From Adenophora triphylla var. japonica (taxonomy: Eukaryota > Streptophyta > Magnoliopsida > Asterales > Campanulaceae): a DNA stretch of 64,000 nucleotides. Below the pieces are notes generated by a model. It had not been told where the DNA came from, did not search any database, and worked only from the letters and a program-made list of their open reading frames with translations. The position numbers were made by a program, and so were the translations under genes. Numbering within the stretch: position 1 is the first letter of the stretch; each line of letters starts with the position of its first letter. Of this stretch, positions 45,473 to 56,934 are shown piece by piece. The stretch covers positions 121,899-185,898 of the forward strand of contig JAFEMH010004916.1 of assembly GCA_022495995.1 (NCBI GenBank), given 5' to 3'.

Positions 45473-45640
45473 AACTCGCTACACGGTGTAGCGAGTTTGA
45501 TTTGGTTTGACCAAACTCGCTACACAGTGTAGCGAGTTTAGGTTAATTAATTGCCCTAATTAAATTTCAAACCGTTCAGTCTTAATTACACTAAACTCGC
45601 TACACGGTCTGGTCAAACTCGCTACACGGTGTAGCGAGTT
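45473..45640. repeat. M1 right terminal palindrome array
   Basis: Modules start at 45473, 45514, 45594 (right arm deleted) and 45616. The 41-bp spacing of the first pair equals that of the outermost pair at the left end. Confidence 0.9.
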
Positions 45641-46402
45641 ACAAAAAAAGGGACACTCTGGGCAATACTTTGAACAGTAAGTTATTTTGGTAAATAAAAA
45701 AGGAAAAAGTGATTATTTGAGAAAAAATTCTATAAATTATTATTAAATAATATTAATAAAATCATTTATTTATTATAATTATTAAATAATATTAATATTA
45801 ATAAAATTATTTAATTAATAATTAAAATATATAGATATTTTATCATATGTAATTAATAATAATAATAATTGGTATTGAAATGAGTAGGAAAAAGAAAAAT
45901 ATGTTGGGTATAATAAAAAGTATGAAAAAGAAACTGATGACTTATGTTCCCATTGTTGATAAAATAGAATAAAGTTATTGTTATTAATTACTGATAATGT
46001 GAAGTGAAGCTAATATGGAGCGGAGCAGAGTGAGTGAGAGAGTAACCATGCCTGATCTCTACTGCGAAGAATGGTCTTAGATGGTAGAAAAATTGTGTGT
46101 ATTAAATCATCTCAAGCAAGCATTGTCAATGTCATTGTCATTTGCTCTTCTTTTTTATAAGTAACTTCCTTGTTTTTGTTAAAAGTTTTTATTTTCCTTT
46201 TTAATATGTCACAATTTAAGTAAGATTTTTGTTTATTTTATTTTTATAATGAACAATTGAACTCATTTACTAAACTCAAAATTATCCATGTATCAGTCAT
46301 AACTGAACTTAATTGATTGTTTTGTCCAATTTTGTTCAATTTAAACTGTTAAAATCATCTTATGTGTAATGTGATACTCCTTTCGTTTATAATTATAATA
46401 TA
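45641..46402. other. AT-rich intergenic DNA
   Basis: Runs of ATTAAATAATATTAAT-like text are present (45730-45860). I see no gene, RNA or complete transposon. The true outer end of M1 probably lies in the first 100 bp. Confidence 0.5.
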
Positions 46403-46780
46403 CTAGAGCAAGATCGTGTCCAAGGACACATGTGTTGTTTTTTTTTTTTTTATTAAATTAATTTTTTTTTTTAATTTAAAAAATTTTATTTTTTTTAAAG
46501 GGCGAAATGGGAAAGGGACAACTTAGTGAGGGCAAAATGGGAAATTTGATATATGACACTATTCATTCAACTGTTCACATGGTGAGGTGGCATGTTGCCA
46601 TTTATAATATAGATTTTTTTATTAAATTAATTTTTTTTTAATTTAAAAAATTTTATTTTTTTTAAAGGGCGAAATGGGAAATGGACAACTTAGTGAGGGC
46701 AAAATGGGAAATTTGATATATGACACTATTCATTCAACTGTTCACATGGTGAGGTGGCATGTTGCCATTTATAATATAGA
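46403..46780 (-). mobile_element. non-autonomous Helitron copy A with internal duplication
   Basis: On the minus strand it starts TCTATATTATAAATGG after an A and ends CTAG before a T. A hairpin GTGTCC-TT-GGACAC lies 13 bases from the 3' end. A block of about 167 bp (AAAGGGCGAAATGGGAAA... to ATAATATAGAT) is present twice in tandem (about 46447-46613 and 46614-46780). These are the classical Helitron signs. Confidence 0.8.
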
Positions 46781-48098
46781 TATTGAATTTTTCATTTTCA
46801 TCCATCCCAAAATAATTACCATATTTTTAAACTAGGATATAGATTTAGTGCAATTTTATAAAATTACAGGCAATGTTCAAACAAAAAAAACTTGATATTT
46901 CAAATGCGACATTTATTTTGAAAAAAAGAATGGAGGAATTAATTGAGGCAAAATGATCATCACGCCAAAAATAGAATGTGGACCGATTGAGATTCACATC
47001 ACGTTGGTGTCATAGATAATGGTAAACTGTTGGTGTTGGATCACTAATGAAATACTCTTTCCGCTTTAAAATAGCTATTACTTTTAATCTTTTCACCAAT
47101 TTAATATTTATACTACTACCTTTTTCCAAAAAATAAAAAATTTGCTCTTTAAAAAAGCAAATTGATTTTTTTTTAATCATTTATTGGGGAGCGAGGGATT
47201 ACTACAATTGAATTTAAAAAAGTATGAATTTATTATTAATAAATATCAATTAATCACAAGAAAATGGAGAGCTTGACCAATCAATATCAAGAAAAGTAGG
47301 CATGAAAACTTCCACCCTGCTAATTAATGCTAGGCGTATTTCACTCTCTTACCTCCAAACAAATGACCTCTATCTAATGCTGATGGCAATTGGATTTTTT
47401 TAATTTTTTTTTTCCAAATAAATAAGAAAATATGGTTGTACAATAAATGTTCATTAATTCAACTAGTTACACATTGACAAATTTTAGTCATAAGCTTGGA
47501 ATAGGAACCTAAAAAGTGGGAAATCGTACGTACATTTTATTTTATGTGAATGAGTCAATAATCATATTTGTTAGGCTTTTCAAATTGCCGTGATTCTTCC
47601 TTCTTTACTATTTTGACTTCAACATACACTACTCGTTGATTTCGACTTTCAATAATCCTTGTTGATAAGCATTATTTCAAGTGGATTGAGAATATATCGT
47701 TTCAAAATACTATTCATAGTTCAAGTGAATAAAAAAAAATAGGTTAGTAAGTATTGGTTTTTTTTTTTTTTTTTTTATGGTTATACAAGTGTTACTTATC
47801 AAAACGCTATTCATCATTTGTGATTTTGAGAATGAGACAATCACGACTATCTCAATTTGATCCGCAAAAGTACGTGAAAATTCGTGTTAATTGACTTAGC
47901 TGGCTAGGGAAAAATGGCGATCAATGCAATTGACGCTTATCAACAAAAATGAATCAAGTTAGATAGTCCTATGTGGTTCCATTGGTAACTAGATAAACGT
48001 GTTATTGCTGTAAGAGAAACTCCCACCGAAATTTACGAATCTGTGGTACCTATTATGAGATTTATGGGCATTTTCTAATTGTAAGAAGTATAAAAGAG

Positions 48099-48187
<89 letters not shown>

Positions 48188-49207
48188 AACTACTATCGGT
48201 TATATTTCTCTTTTTCGAGAAATCGAAGAAGCCATACAAGGGTTTTGTCAGGCTTGTTCATATGATTCATAAATTAACTAATTCTCTTATACGGATCCAA
48301 ATTCAGGTCCCCTTGTTTAACTAGCACCCTAATTAGTGACGAATTTCTACGCGAATCAAGATCGAGAAAAAGAAGTTTTCCAATTACCGACTTAAATCCA
48401 TTGTCGTATCCTACTCAGCAGAATAAAGAATAAGGAGGTACTTACGTCAAAACGGGTCAAGTAATTCGCAATAAAGTAATAGAAATAACTGCTATAAAAC
48501 GACTTATTAGTATATTAATAGGTTACTTCAGAAGAATAACATATACCTCACATATATTGGATCAAGTCAAGACACTTGGTTTCCAACAAGCTATGCTACA
48601 TCCATTTCATTAGGAAATGATGATCTTTTAACACCATCCTATATAAGAGATGACTAGTTCAAGATGCTGAACAATAAAGTTTCATTTTTTGAATATATCA
48701 TAATTATGGAAATGTAAATGTGGTAGAAAAATTACATCAATCTATTAAAATATGATATTCTAACAAAGTGAATATTTGCGACATGAAATGAAATGACCGG
48801 AGACATAACAGAAAGTTAAGTAAAACTCTACGCTGAGAGCCTGAGACGGAGGGAGTATCAAAATTTTTATGGTATGGACAAGAAAGAATCACCTAATTTA
48901 AATGAGGGAAAAAGGAAAAAGAAAAAAGAAAAAAGAAAAAAGAAAAAAGAGAGAGAAAAATGGTATGTAACGGTCAAAACAGATACCCATAAAGTACCAA
49001 ATGGCCGTTAGCTTCCCCTTAGATTTTGTAATTTATCTTTCACGCGTTAATAATAGTATTCCTTTGTCAAAAATAAAATAAATAAAATAAAATAATACTG
49101 TGTTTCTAAATAAATATATTGTATTTTTATCAAATAAACGGATACTAAAAAAACAATGGAAATTCTAATGATTTTTCTTAATTAATACTTAAAATTAAAA
49201 TATAATA
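46781..49207. other. gene-free AT-rich stretch with (TA)n microsatellite
   Basis: I see no gene. A (TA)n tract of about 86 bp occupies 48103-48185. The segment 48190-48480 is of less repetitive, organelle-like composition and contains a short open phrase FREIEEAIQGFCQACSYDS, but I could not assign it. A GAAAAAA-rich run lies at 48900-48960. Confidence 0.6.
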
Positions 49208-49535
49208 CTCCCTCCGTCTCATTCGAAAAGACACAAAAATTCATATTTGATGTCTCATTTAAAAAAAGTACACTCCCAAAATAGAAACTTTTAATACTTG
49301 TTTATTCATTTGACTCACTTGTCATAATCATAATATCTATTCACTCTGTCTCACATTCTCTCCCCTACCTTAATTTTATACTTACAACGCTTACTCTACT
49401 ATACACTCTCCTTAATTTTCGTGTAAGACCATTTTTGTGTCTTTTCGAGTAAGACGGAACACTTACTCCACCATATACTCTCTTTAATTTTCGTGTAATA
49501 TCAATTTTTTTTCTTTTCGAATGAAACATAGGGAG
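49208..49535. mobile_element. Stowaway-like MITE
   Basis: The termini CTCCCTCCGTCTCATTCGAA and TTCGAATGAAACATAGGGAG are inverted, and TA flanks both sides. It resembles a Tc1/mariner-derived MITE. The interior contains a second, partial copy of the right end near 49430-49460. Confidence 0.75.
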
Positions 49536-49568
49536 TACTTATTTTGAGACGTGTGTAATATAATACAA

Positions 49569-49759
49569 CTAGTACGTACATGCCCGTGTTCAAGGACACA
49601 TATTTTTTATTTTATTTTTATAATTTTTTTATTTTAATTTTAATTTTTTTTTAAGGGCAAAATGGGAAAGGGACAAATGTATGAGGGCAAAATGGGAAAT
49701 TCGTCGTTTGGTACTGTTCATTCAACTGTAGATAGTGGTGGTCTTATTTATACTATAGA
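49569..49759 (-). mobile_element. non-autonomous Helitron copy B (191 bp)
   Basis: On the minus strand it starts TCTATAGTATAAATAAG and ends CTAG, flanked by A and T. The 3' hairpin is CGTGT-CCTTGA-ACACG. It shares GAGGGCAAAATGGGAAA with copy A and copy C. Confidence 0.85.
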
Positions 49760-49809
49760 TATATGATTGTTATTGATACTACTTTTTTCGTCGCATGATA
49801 AATGTCTAA

Positions 49810-49959
49810 TCTATAGTATAAATGAGGGAATGAGTGCTACAGTACTATGAATAGTGCCAAGTGGTGAATTTCCCATTTTGCCCTCATACATTTGTCCCTT
49901 TTCCATTTTGCCCTTAAAAAAAAAAAAAATTCGTATCCTTGGACACGGACATGTACTAG
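49810..49959 (+). mobile_element. non-autonomous Helitron copy C (150 bp)
   Basis: It starts TCTATAGTATAAATGAGG after an A and ends ACATGTACTAG before a T. A GTATCC-TTGG-ACAC-type hairpin precedes the end. It lies head-to-head with copy B, with 50 bp between their 5' ends. Confidence 0.85.
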
Positions 49960-50156
49960 TTTCTATATAAGGGATATTATGAAAAAAAACATACTAGCTT
50001 GAGAAAATTTTGCTGCATAAATGAATAAATATCTTTGATATACACATTTATACTTATTATTTATTTTTTGTAAATATATAATGGATTGTTGAAAATTTTG
50101 TTAAAATTATTTTTCTTAAAAATCATTTTTGGTAACAATTTTTTTCTTAAAAAATA

Positions 50157-50416
50157 CTCCCTCCGTCCCTAAATGTTTGTCCCATTTCTCCTTTTCCTTT
50201 GTCTCAAAAAGTTAGTCTCATTTTCAAAATTAAAGCTTCAAAATTACTAAATTTTCAAAACTTGTAACATTTAGGGACGGAGTATTACATAACGGCGATG
50301 TATATTATCAATAATTTTCAAAGCGTTCGTAAAAATAACCAAAATTAAAGCTTCAAAATCACTAAATTAAAATGTTTGAAAAGTCAAACGGGACAAACAT
50401 TTAGGGACGGAGGGAG
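50157..50416. mobile_element. Stowaway-like MITE with internal duplicated end
   Basis: The outer ends CTCCCTCCGTCCCTAAATG and CATTTAGGGACGGAGGGAG form an inverted repeat that extends to GTTTGTCCC/GGGACAAAC, with TA on both sides. A second right end, CATTTAGGGACGGAGTA, sits at 50268-50284, suggesting a nested or rearranged copy. Confidence 0.85.
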
Positions 50417-51985
50417 TAGATTTTAATTTTGAGATAGAGGGAGTTTTAGTTTTCTTTTTTAAAAAAGCACACACATTAATGGATCATGTAAGGAGGAGCT
50501 AGAATGTAGGAAAATTATTGGACATTCAATTTGATCACTACAAAAAGATGAATAGGGTAACACTTGACTCCTTTAATCTCAAAATATTTTTTATATTAAA
50601 TTATTTATAAATACTACTAAAAACTAACACTAATATAAAAGTTAAGAACTATTCTTAAATATATTAATTATGTAGATAATTAATTTTTATAATAATTAAT
50701 TTATGAATATATTTAAAATATAAATTTAACAAACAAATTTATATTTTAAAACCATTTTTTTAAATAGTAGTAAAATATCAAATAGTCTAAAATAAAATTA
50801 AGTTCATTATTTATATGAAGAGTACCCCACGACACTATTAGCATTTGTTAGGTCAAAGTCAAGTATTTAATATTCTGACCCTTTGTATTTACTCCACCAT
50901 TACTCCTCCCTCACTCCAATTAAGGTAACACAGAACATTGGTGGGTATTCAGCCCTCCACAATATTTAATGCACCTTTCCTTCCCCTCGGTTTAATGGAA
51001 ACATATTTTTTATTTTATTTAAAATTATTGAATACTCTTATTTTCGATAAGAAGCAAGAGAAATAGAGCCCATTAAATTGATTTCAAAAAAAAAAAATGT
51101 GATGCCACCATTAACAAATACTGCAAAAGGGGTAATATTGTCATTTTGAAAATATGAATATGGAAGTGCAACACGTGGTTTAGATTTTCCACGTCTCTTA
51201 TAACAAAAAGCGACCAAAATTAACTGGACATATACGATCTACCAGACATTAAAATCATCTCCAATAGATGAAAACGAGACCAAACTCCCTCCATATATCA
51301 ATCACTTTAGCGATACTCACTTCGACAGTCCTGACTTATTGATAATCTAATCGTTATAAAGTTGATACGTATTGTACATTACTGATTTTATTAACCATTC
51401 TTTTTAGGATCCCATACATATGCATATTTTTATCCACCTAAAGAGAAAAGAGTTATGGTAGTATTCCACTATTCCTAATTTTCAAATAACTATTCATAAT
51501 GATTCTATAGCTTACCAAACATGATTAAAGTGTTCTTGCTTAAACAAGAAGTTTCTACTTTCTACTTTCTACTTTCACCATAAATAAAGTTACTTATAGG
51601 CCCTCCCAAAACACTCATATTCCCACCACACTATATTTGAATTGTACATTTGCATTTTCTGTCCAACCAATCTCACTTATCAAAACCTAACTACCTTTTG
51701 GATCCTTGGCCATTTTTGCACTTGCTTGTGTAATGAAAATAGGGAGCATTGTCCACTATGACCATTTGGCTCATCATTGGCCCTATCCACTAATCTTGTT
51801 AGTTGACATTCAAGAGGGTAGTTAAGTAATTTACAAATTTAGAGGAAAATCCTTTTTATTTACTCCTTCCGCCCCATAATGAATGATCAATCTTCATTTA
51901 AGGGTCATTATAAAAATGTTATTTTATAGTAGAAATAATTGATAAATATTCTTGACTTTCAAACTTATAATGTTGCTAATATATA
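50417..51985. other. gene-free AT-rich stretch
   Basis: No ORF of note and no RNA gene is visible. One isolated Stowaway-like end (CTCCTTCCGCCCCATAATG) lies at about 51863. The rest is unremarkable intergenic DNA. Confidence 0.6.
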
Positions 51986-52294
51986 CTCCCTCCGTCCCGT
52001 CCGAAATGACACAAATTTCCTTTTTGGGCGTCCTATTTAAAAGGGCACAACCCCAAAAAGGAAAGTTTTTATTATTTTTATACTCTTCCTACTCCACTCA
52101 TTCTCTCTCCTACTTTACTTTTATACTCACAACATTCTCTCTCCTAACTATTCCTCCCACTCATTCTCTCTCCTATTTAATTTTTCATACTCACAACATT
52201 TAACCTTTTTCTCTTTCTTACATCACTTTTCTTATTCATTTCTTAATTTTCGTGCTAGGAGGCAAAATTACCCTTTCGGGCGGGACGGAAGGAG
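51986..52294. mobile_element. Stowaway-like MITE (309 bp)
   Basis: The left end CTCCCTCCGTCCCGTCCGAA and right end TTCGGGCGGGACGGAAGGAG are inverted repeats, flanked by TA on both sides. The interior is CT-rich without coding potential. Confidence 0.85.
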
Positions 52295-52619
52295 TAATAT
52301 ATTATAAAAATAATTGGTAAAAAATCATTTAAGGAAAAAGCTTAAAGCATAATGTTTAGTGAAGAAAAAAAATTCAAAAATCATTATTTTGAGACAGATG
52401 AATAGTTTTTATAAGAAAAAAGAAAATTATTCATACACAGAAGTTCCATATAGAATTATGGAATAATGCATTCAAATATTGCATTATAGTGCACAAAATA
52501 GAATAACAATGAGTCTTTTTTATTATTGCACAATGTTATATTTTATATAATATATTTTCTGTATTAAAATTGTATGTATATACACAATACTGAAAGAGGA
52601 AATATATGTATATATACAT

Positions 52620-52622
<3 letters not shown>

Positions 52623-52700
<78 letters not shown>
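52623..52700. repeat. (CT)n microsatellite, about 39 units
   Basis: Pure CT dinucleotide run. The long Glu/Arg-rich antisense frame across it is an artefact. Confidence 0.98.
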
Positions 52701-52704
<4 letters not shown>

Positions 52705-52756
52705 CAATATAATTTACACACTTACTATTTGCACATGAATTAAGGAAAAATATTAG

Positions 52757-54427
52757 GCTCCGTTTGTTTCGCGTAAAATGATTTCCGTAAAATGATTTTC
52801 TGTAAAATGTTTTACCGAAAATGAAAACGTTTTTCGGAAAATGAGATAAACATGTTTTCGAATGTTTGGTAAGGAAAATGTTTTCCGATTTTTTTTTTTC
52901 ATGCATTTAATTAAAAAAATCGACAAAAACACAATTTGAGATAAGTTGAAATAGATAGGGTGGGGCAGGGGGTGGGGTGATGGTGGTGAGTGGGATGGGG
53001 GTGGGGAGCAGTGGTTGGTGGTGGTGAGTGGGGTGGTGGTGGTGGTGGGGTGGGGTGGGGTGGGGGCAGGGGTGGGGGTGGTGAGGGGGAGGAAGAATTG
53101 TAAAATTTTAAGGCTCCGTTTGTTTGGGGAAAAATATTTTCTGAAAAATATTTTTCGCATTTTTCGGTGTTTATTTAGTACCAGAAAATAGGAAAAATGT
53201 TTTTCGAAAAATATTTTTCCCACTTTTCTAAGTAAAATGATTTACGGATTATTCCTAAGTAAAAAATTTTCGAAAAATGATAACACCCTCACATACACCC
53301 ACACCCACATTACCCACCCCACATCGACCACCCCACCCCCACCCCATCACCACCCGCCACTTCACTCACCCACCCTCCCCGATCGAGTCAAAAAAAAATT
53401 AATCATTTTAAATTTATTTTTAACAACTCCTCCCCCAATTCACTAACCACCCCCCTGCCACCCCATACCACCCCACCCCCCGTTGAGTAAAAAAAATTAA
53501 TCATTTTAAATTTATTTTTAACAACTCCTCCTCCACTCCACTCACCCCCCCCACTTCACTCACCACCCCCTGCCACCCTACCCCCCCCCCCCGTTGGGTA
53601 AAAAAAAAATTAATTATTTTTCGGATAACAGTTTGCAGTTAAATTCAAAAATAAAAAGTTGACCTGATGGGGGGAGGGGGAGGGGGAGGGGTGGGGTGGC
53701 AGGGGGTGGTGAGTGGATTGGGGAAAGAGTTGTTAAAAATAAATTTAAAATGATTAATTTTTTTTATTCGACCGAGGTGGGGGGGGGGTGATGGGTGGGG
53801 TGGGGGTGAGTGGATTGGGGGAAGAGTTGTTAAAAATAAATTTAAAATGATTATTTTTTTTTTACTCGATGGGGGTGGGGTGGGGTGGGGTGACAGGGGT
53901 GGTGAGTAGATTGGGGGAAGAGTTGTTAAAAATAAATTAAAATGATTTTTTTTTTTTTTTGATTTGATGGGGGTGGGGTGACAGGGGGTGGATTGGGGGA
54001 GGAGTTGTTATAAATAAATTTAAAATGATTTTTCTTTTACTCGACGGGGGAGGGGGCAGTGATGAGTAGGGTGGATGTGATTGTGGTGGGTAAATTTGTA
54101 GTCAACTCAATCGAATATTTTTCGAAAAACATTTTTCTTACCATACAGTCGAAAACATGTTTATCTTATTTTTCGGAAAACATTTTGCAGGAAATCATAT
54201 TCCAGAAAATGTTTTAAGCTAAACAAACGGAGCCTTAATATAAATAATTTTTTATGAGGTGATGGGGTACGGGGTGGTTGATGTTGGGTGGGTAACGTGG
54301 GGGTGTATGAAAAATTAGGTGTGTGAGAGTGTTACCATTTTTCGAAAAATATTTTATTTAGTAAAAATTCGTAAGTCATTTTACTTAGAAAAGGGGGGAA
54401 AATATTCCCCCTAACAAATGGAACCTT
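52757..54427. mobile_element. interleaved foldback/Tourist-like elements with GC-rich arms
   Basis: Pair 1: GGCTCCGTTTGTTT at 52757 and AAACAAACGGAGCC ending at about 54235. Pair 2: GGCTCCGTTTGTTTGGGG at 53113 and TAACAAATGGAACC ending at about 54427. TTA flanks pair 1, as in PIF/Harbinger-derived MITEs. Between them lie repeats of TTAATCATTTTAAATTTATT with AACAACTCCTCC in forward orientation (53397, 53492) and in reverse (53725, 53830, 53925, 54005), plus G/C-rich GGGGTGGGG tracts. The two end pairs interlock rather than nest cleanly. No gene is present. Confidence 0.7.
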
Positions 54428-54677
54428 AGTGGAGTAAGTGATGTAATTATGAAAGTGAAGTAAAAGAGAGAAAGTGGAGTATAGAATAATAATTGAATTG
54501 TTGTGGTAGAAAATCAAATTTACTAATATTTTATAAAAATAAAAAAGAAAATGGAAAATGTACAGAGAAACAGAAACCATGTAAAAATAGGCACCAAAAA
54601 ATCAAGGGCAAAATCGTACTTTAATATAAGTCGTCCTTTTTCCTCGCCGATTTGATCAATGTCAACGATCGTATATG

Positions 54678-55667
54678 TCAATGGTTAGGATTGGACCTTC
54701 CGAAATCTGCGAGCTTTCTTGATCTATTCTTACAGAACGCCGACGCATAGGGAATGTTTGGCTTGACGGAAACTCTAATTTCGCCGGAAAACGCCGTCTC
54801 CGGCGGCATTCCTTTCTGGTTCCATTGCCGGTTGGGACTCGCGCGTACCAACGGACTCAAACAAAACGCAAGTCCGCTAACGTTTCGAGAATGATTCGGT
54901 CGAGGCCTGTTTCCCCTCACCGGCGTTTGCTTCCACCCTTGCGAAGACTCCGACACGTACCCGCTCTCGCAGCATTCATCATCTTCGCCGTCTTCTGAAA
55001 ATCTCGCCGGCGACATCCCCCGATCTTGGTACCCTGGATGTATCCGCAATCCACCGGATGCAGCAGCAGTTGTTGTTGGTTCGTCAAGAGAGAATAGACG
55101 CGATTGCTTTCTCCGGCGACCGGGTAAAATGCCGGAAAACCAAGACGACGACGACAATGTTGATGCTGACGTGGCAGATTCCTTCGAAACCGAAAACCTG
55201 GAATCGGAATTAGGATTGGTGTCGGACTCCCGCTTGTGCGTTCTAGATCTGAATCTGAATATATTGGTGATGAGAGAGAATCTATAGCTCTTCTTCTTAA
55301 ACGAGCCTGACTCATCAGCGACGTACGCGCCGGAGGGACCAATCTGCGGCGTACTATAGAACCGTTTATCCGACAAACTAAGATTATGCTGCTGATGATG
55401 ATGATGATCAGTCGGCCAAGCAACAGAATTATCGGATTTCCGTCGGCTGATGTAAGGAGAAACGGAACGGGGAAAGACAATCGGCGGCTGATTATTGGCG
55501 TCTGATTTCCGGTGTTGATCGTCTATGGATTGGGGAAGAAGATGAACATGATGAAGGGATTGGGCTTTGGTTTGGGCGGCAATTAAGGAGAAGAGGCGTT
55601 CACGGAGACAAGAAGCGCAGACGCCGACGGAGCTACTAAGATCGGTAAAATGCTTCTTACACCTCAT
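54678..55667 (-). CDS. host gene: 329-aa Ser-rich protein with CxxH...CxxC N-terminus
   Basis: This is a single uninterrupted 330-codon frame with codon use and GC content (about 50 percent) unlike its AT-rich surroundings. The N-terminus has MRCKKHFTDLSSSVGVCASC then LRERL: Cys3, His6, Cys17 and Cys20 could bind one zinc. The rest is Ser/Arg-rich and probably disordered, with conserved-looking islands VFPRSVSPYISRRKSD, SFKKKSYRFSLITNIFRFRS, SSSWFSGILPGRRRKQSRLF, GLAFCLSPLVRASPNRQWNQ and a C-terminal KLADFGRSNPNH. I recognise it as a plant-specific uncharacterised family whose start resembles the OCTOPUS/DUF740 N-terminal signature (H..GxCxxCLRERL), but the function is unknown. I chose the first Met because it begins the Cys motif. 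No introns are needed. Confidence 0.88.
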   Translation of the reverse strand: MRCKKHFTDLSSSVGVCASCLRERLFSLIAAQTKAQSLHHVHLLPQSIDDQHRKSDANNQPPIVFPRSVSPYISRRKSDNSVAWPTDHHHHQQHNLSLSDKRFYSTPQIGPSGAYVADESGSFKKKSYRFSLITNIFRFRSRTHKRESDTNPNSDSRFSVSKESATSASTLSSSSWFSGILPGRRRKQSRLFSLDEPTTTAAASGGLRIHPGYQDRGMSPARFSEDGEDDECCESGYVSESSQGWKQTPVRGNRPRPNHSRNVSGLAFCLSPLVRASPNRQWNQKGMPPETAFSGEIRVSVKPNIPYASAFCKNRSRKLADFGRSNPNH

Positions 55668-56430
55668 TTATTTGCACAATTTGCAGGCTCTCTCCTTGTA
55701 TGTATTGAATTAGGGTTTGGTTAGGAGAATTGGACTTTGGGGAAGAAGATGAAGAAGGGAAGCGAGAAATTTATGGGCCTGGTTGTTTGAATGATGAAGA
55801 AATCAATGGTGGTTTTGTCTTCTTCAATTTTTTTTTTTTAATTTTTTTAATCTAATGTGTGTGAGCTGCGTGAGATAGTCGACGTTAAATAAAATACTGT
55901 ATATCGTATATTAAGGTTATTCAAGACACGCTGTCCCGCTCCAGTCCTGTCTTTCTATGACCTTCTATTGATTCTCCTTGTTTTATCTTTCCTTTTCTTA
56001 TTATTTAAGTGGGTGAGTTTTATATAAATATCAATTTTTGGAAAAATTGGTTCTTATTCATTTCATTGAAATTGAAATTGGAATCTGAATCGAAATCGGA
56101 ATCGGAATTGGAATCGGAATCGGAATTGAATACCGGATCAGCTAAATTATTTAAGTAATTATCGTTTAAGAAAATGCAATAAAAAGTATTTTAAATTAGA
56201 TATTAAAAAATAAGAAAGTGACTCAAATTTGTCTCAGAAAAAAATTTACGAGATCGGCACAAGATTACTCTCGATGTCTGAAATTTGTCTCATATTGTTT
56301 ATTATAATCAACTCAATAAAATTTTTATTACAATTTTATTAAAATATTTATATTTCTATACAATTTTAATATTATTATTGATAGTATTTATAATAGTGAA
56401 ACGATAACAATTTTTTGAATTGCATATATA
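55668..56430. other. 5' flank of host gene and intergenic DNA
   Basis: The first about 130 bp on the minus strand look like a leader (CCTAATTCAATACATAC...GGAGAGAGCCTGC, read towards the ATG). A GAATCGGAATCGGAATT hexamer array lies at 56068-56130. No further gene is seen. Confidence 0.5.
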
Positions 56431-56712
56431 CTAGTACACAAAAGCCCGTGCCATTGGCACGGGTCAGTACGGAAAGGAAGACAGTATGGAAAGAGAAAGA
56501 CGTGGGGAAACTGAAATCGCATGCTAACTATATGGTTTGTAACTCTTGGATTCCATAAATATCCCTCTGTCTATAATATTGTTTATGAATTCGATTTAAT
56601 GAATAAGAATTATACACCTATACCTCATCCAATTCTATTACTAATTATTTACGCCATACATTTATTTTGCTTCACCATAGAAAGTCTAAATATTTCATAT
56701 TCTTGGTTTCAG

Positions 56713-56934
56713 GAGAATGAATGTCAAATTAATGCATGCGTGAGACAGTGTGTTGGGTTGAAGGGTGATGACCAACAGCAGCTTGAAGAGTATTGTCCTC
56801 TTGATCCAGAATTTCATGAGATATCTCCCAATACAAACTTGTTGGGCCAATCAAGCTTTACGGCTCAAAAGCGAAGGTGGTGTCATTTATATGGGGTTGT
56901 TTGTAGGAATATTGTTCCTCCGGATCTACTCTAA
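56713..56934 (+). pseudogene. exon-like captured segment in Helitron D
   Basis: An open segment follows a good acceptor (TTCTTGGTTTCAG) and reads ENECQINACVRQCVGLKGDD, QQQLEEYCPLDPEFHEISPN, SFTAQKRRWCHLYG. The Cys pattern (CxxxxCxxxC, C, C) is protein-like. I do not recognise the family. It is on the strand opposite to the Helitron. Confidence 0.4.

Larger units (their letters stand above)
40214..45640. mobile_element. MULE-like element 'M1' with palindrome-array ends, PMD gene and captured OB-fold gene
   Basis: Both ends hold inverted arrays of a 25-bp palindrome with 12-base arms AACTCGCTACAC and GTGTAGCGAGTT around one base. Left copies start at 40214, 40255, 40334 and 40367. Right copies start at 45473, 45514, 45594 (half only) and 45616. 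The DNA between modules is also inverted-repeat (TGTAATTAGGG and AATTAGGGCAAT blocks). Inside are a PMD gene (minus) and an HROB-like fragment (plus). I see no transposase. MULE membership is inferred from the shared architecture with 58696-60681 and from PMD-MULE associations. The left end is cut by the SIRE-type LTR; the right end may extend to about 45730. Confidence 0.7.

Noticed and set aside
40214..45640. CRISPR-like array, because of regular palindromic repeats with spacers
   Set aside because: The DNA is eukaryotic, modules lie as inverted arrays at two ends of a transposon, spacer lengths are not uniform and there are no cas genes.
48190..48480. Possible plastid-derived segment
   Set aside because: The composition and the phrase FREIEEAIQGFCQACSYDS looked organellar, but I could not match it to any plastid gene with confidence. 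A search against plastid genomes would decide.
52523..52906. Glu/Arg-repeat protein on the minus strand
   Set aside because: It is produced by translating the (CT)n microsatellite at 52623-52700.
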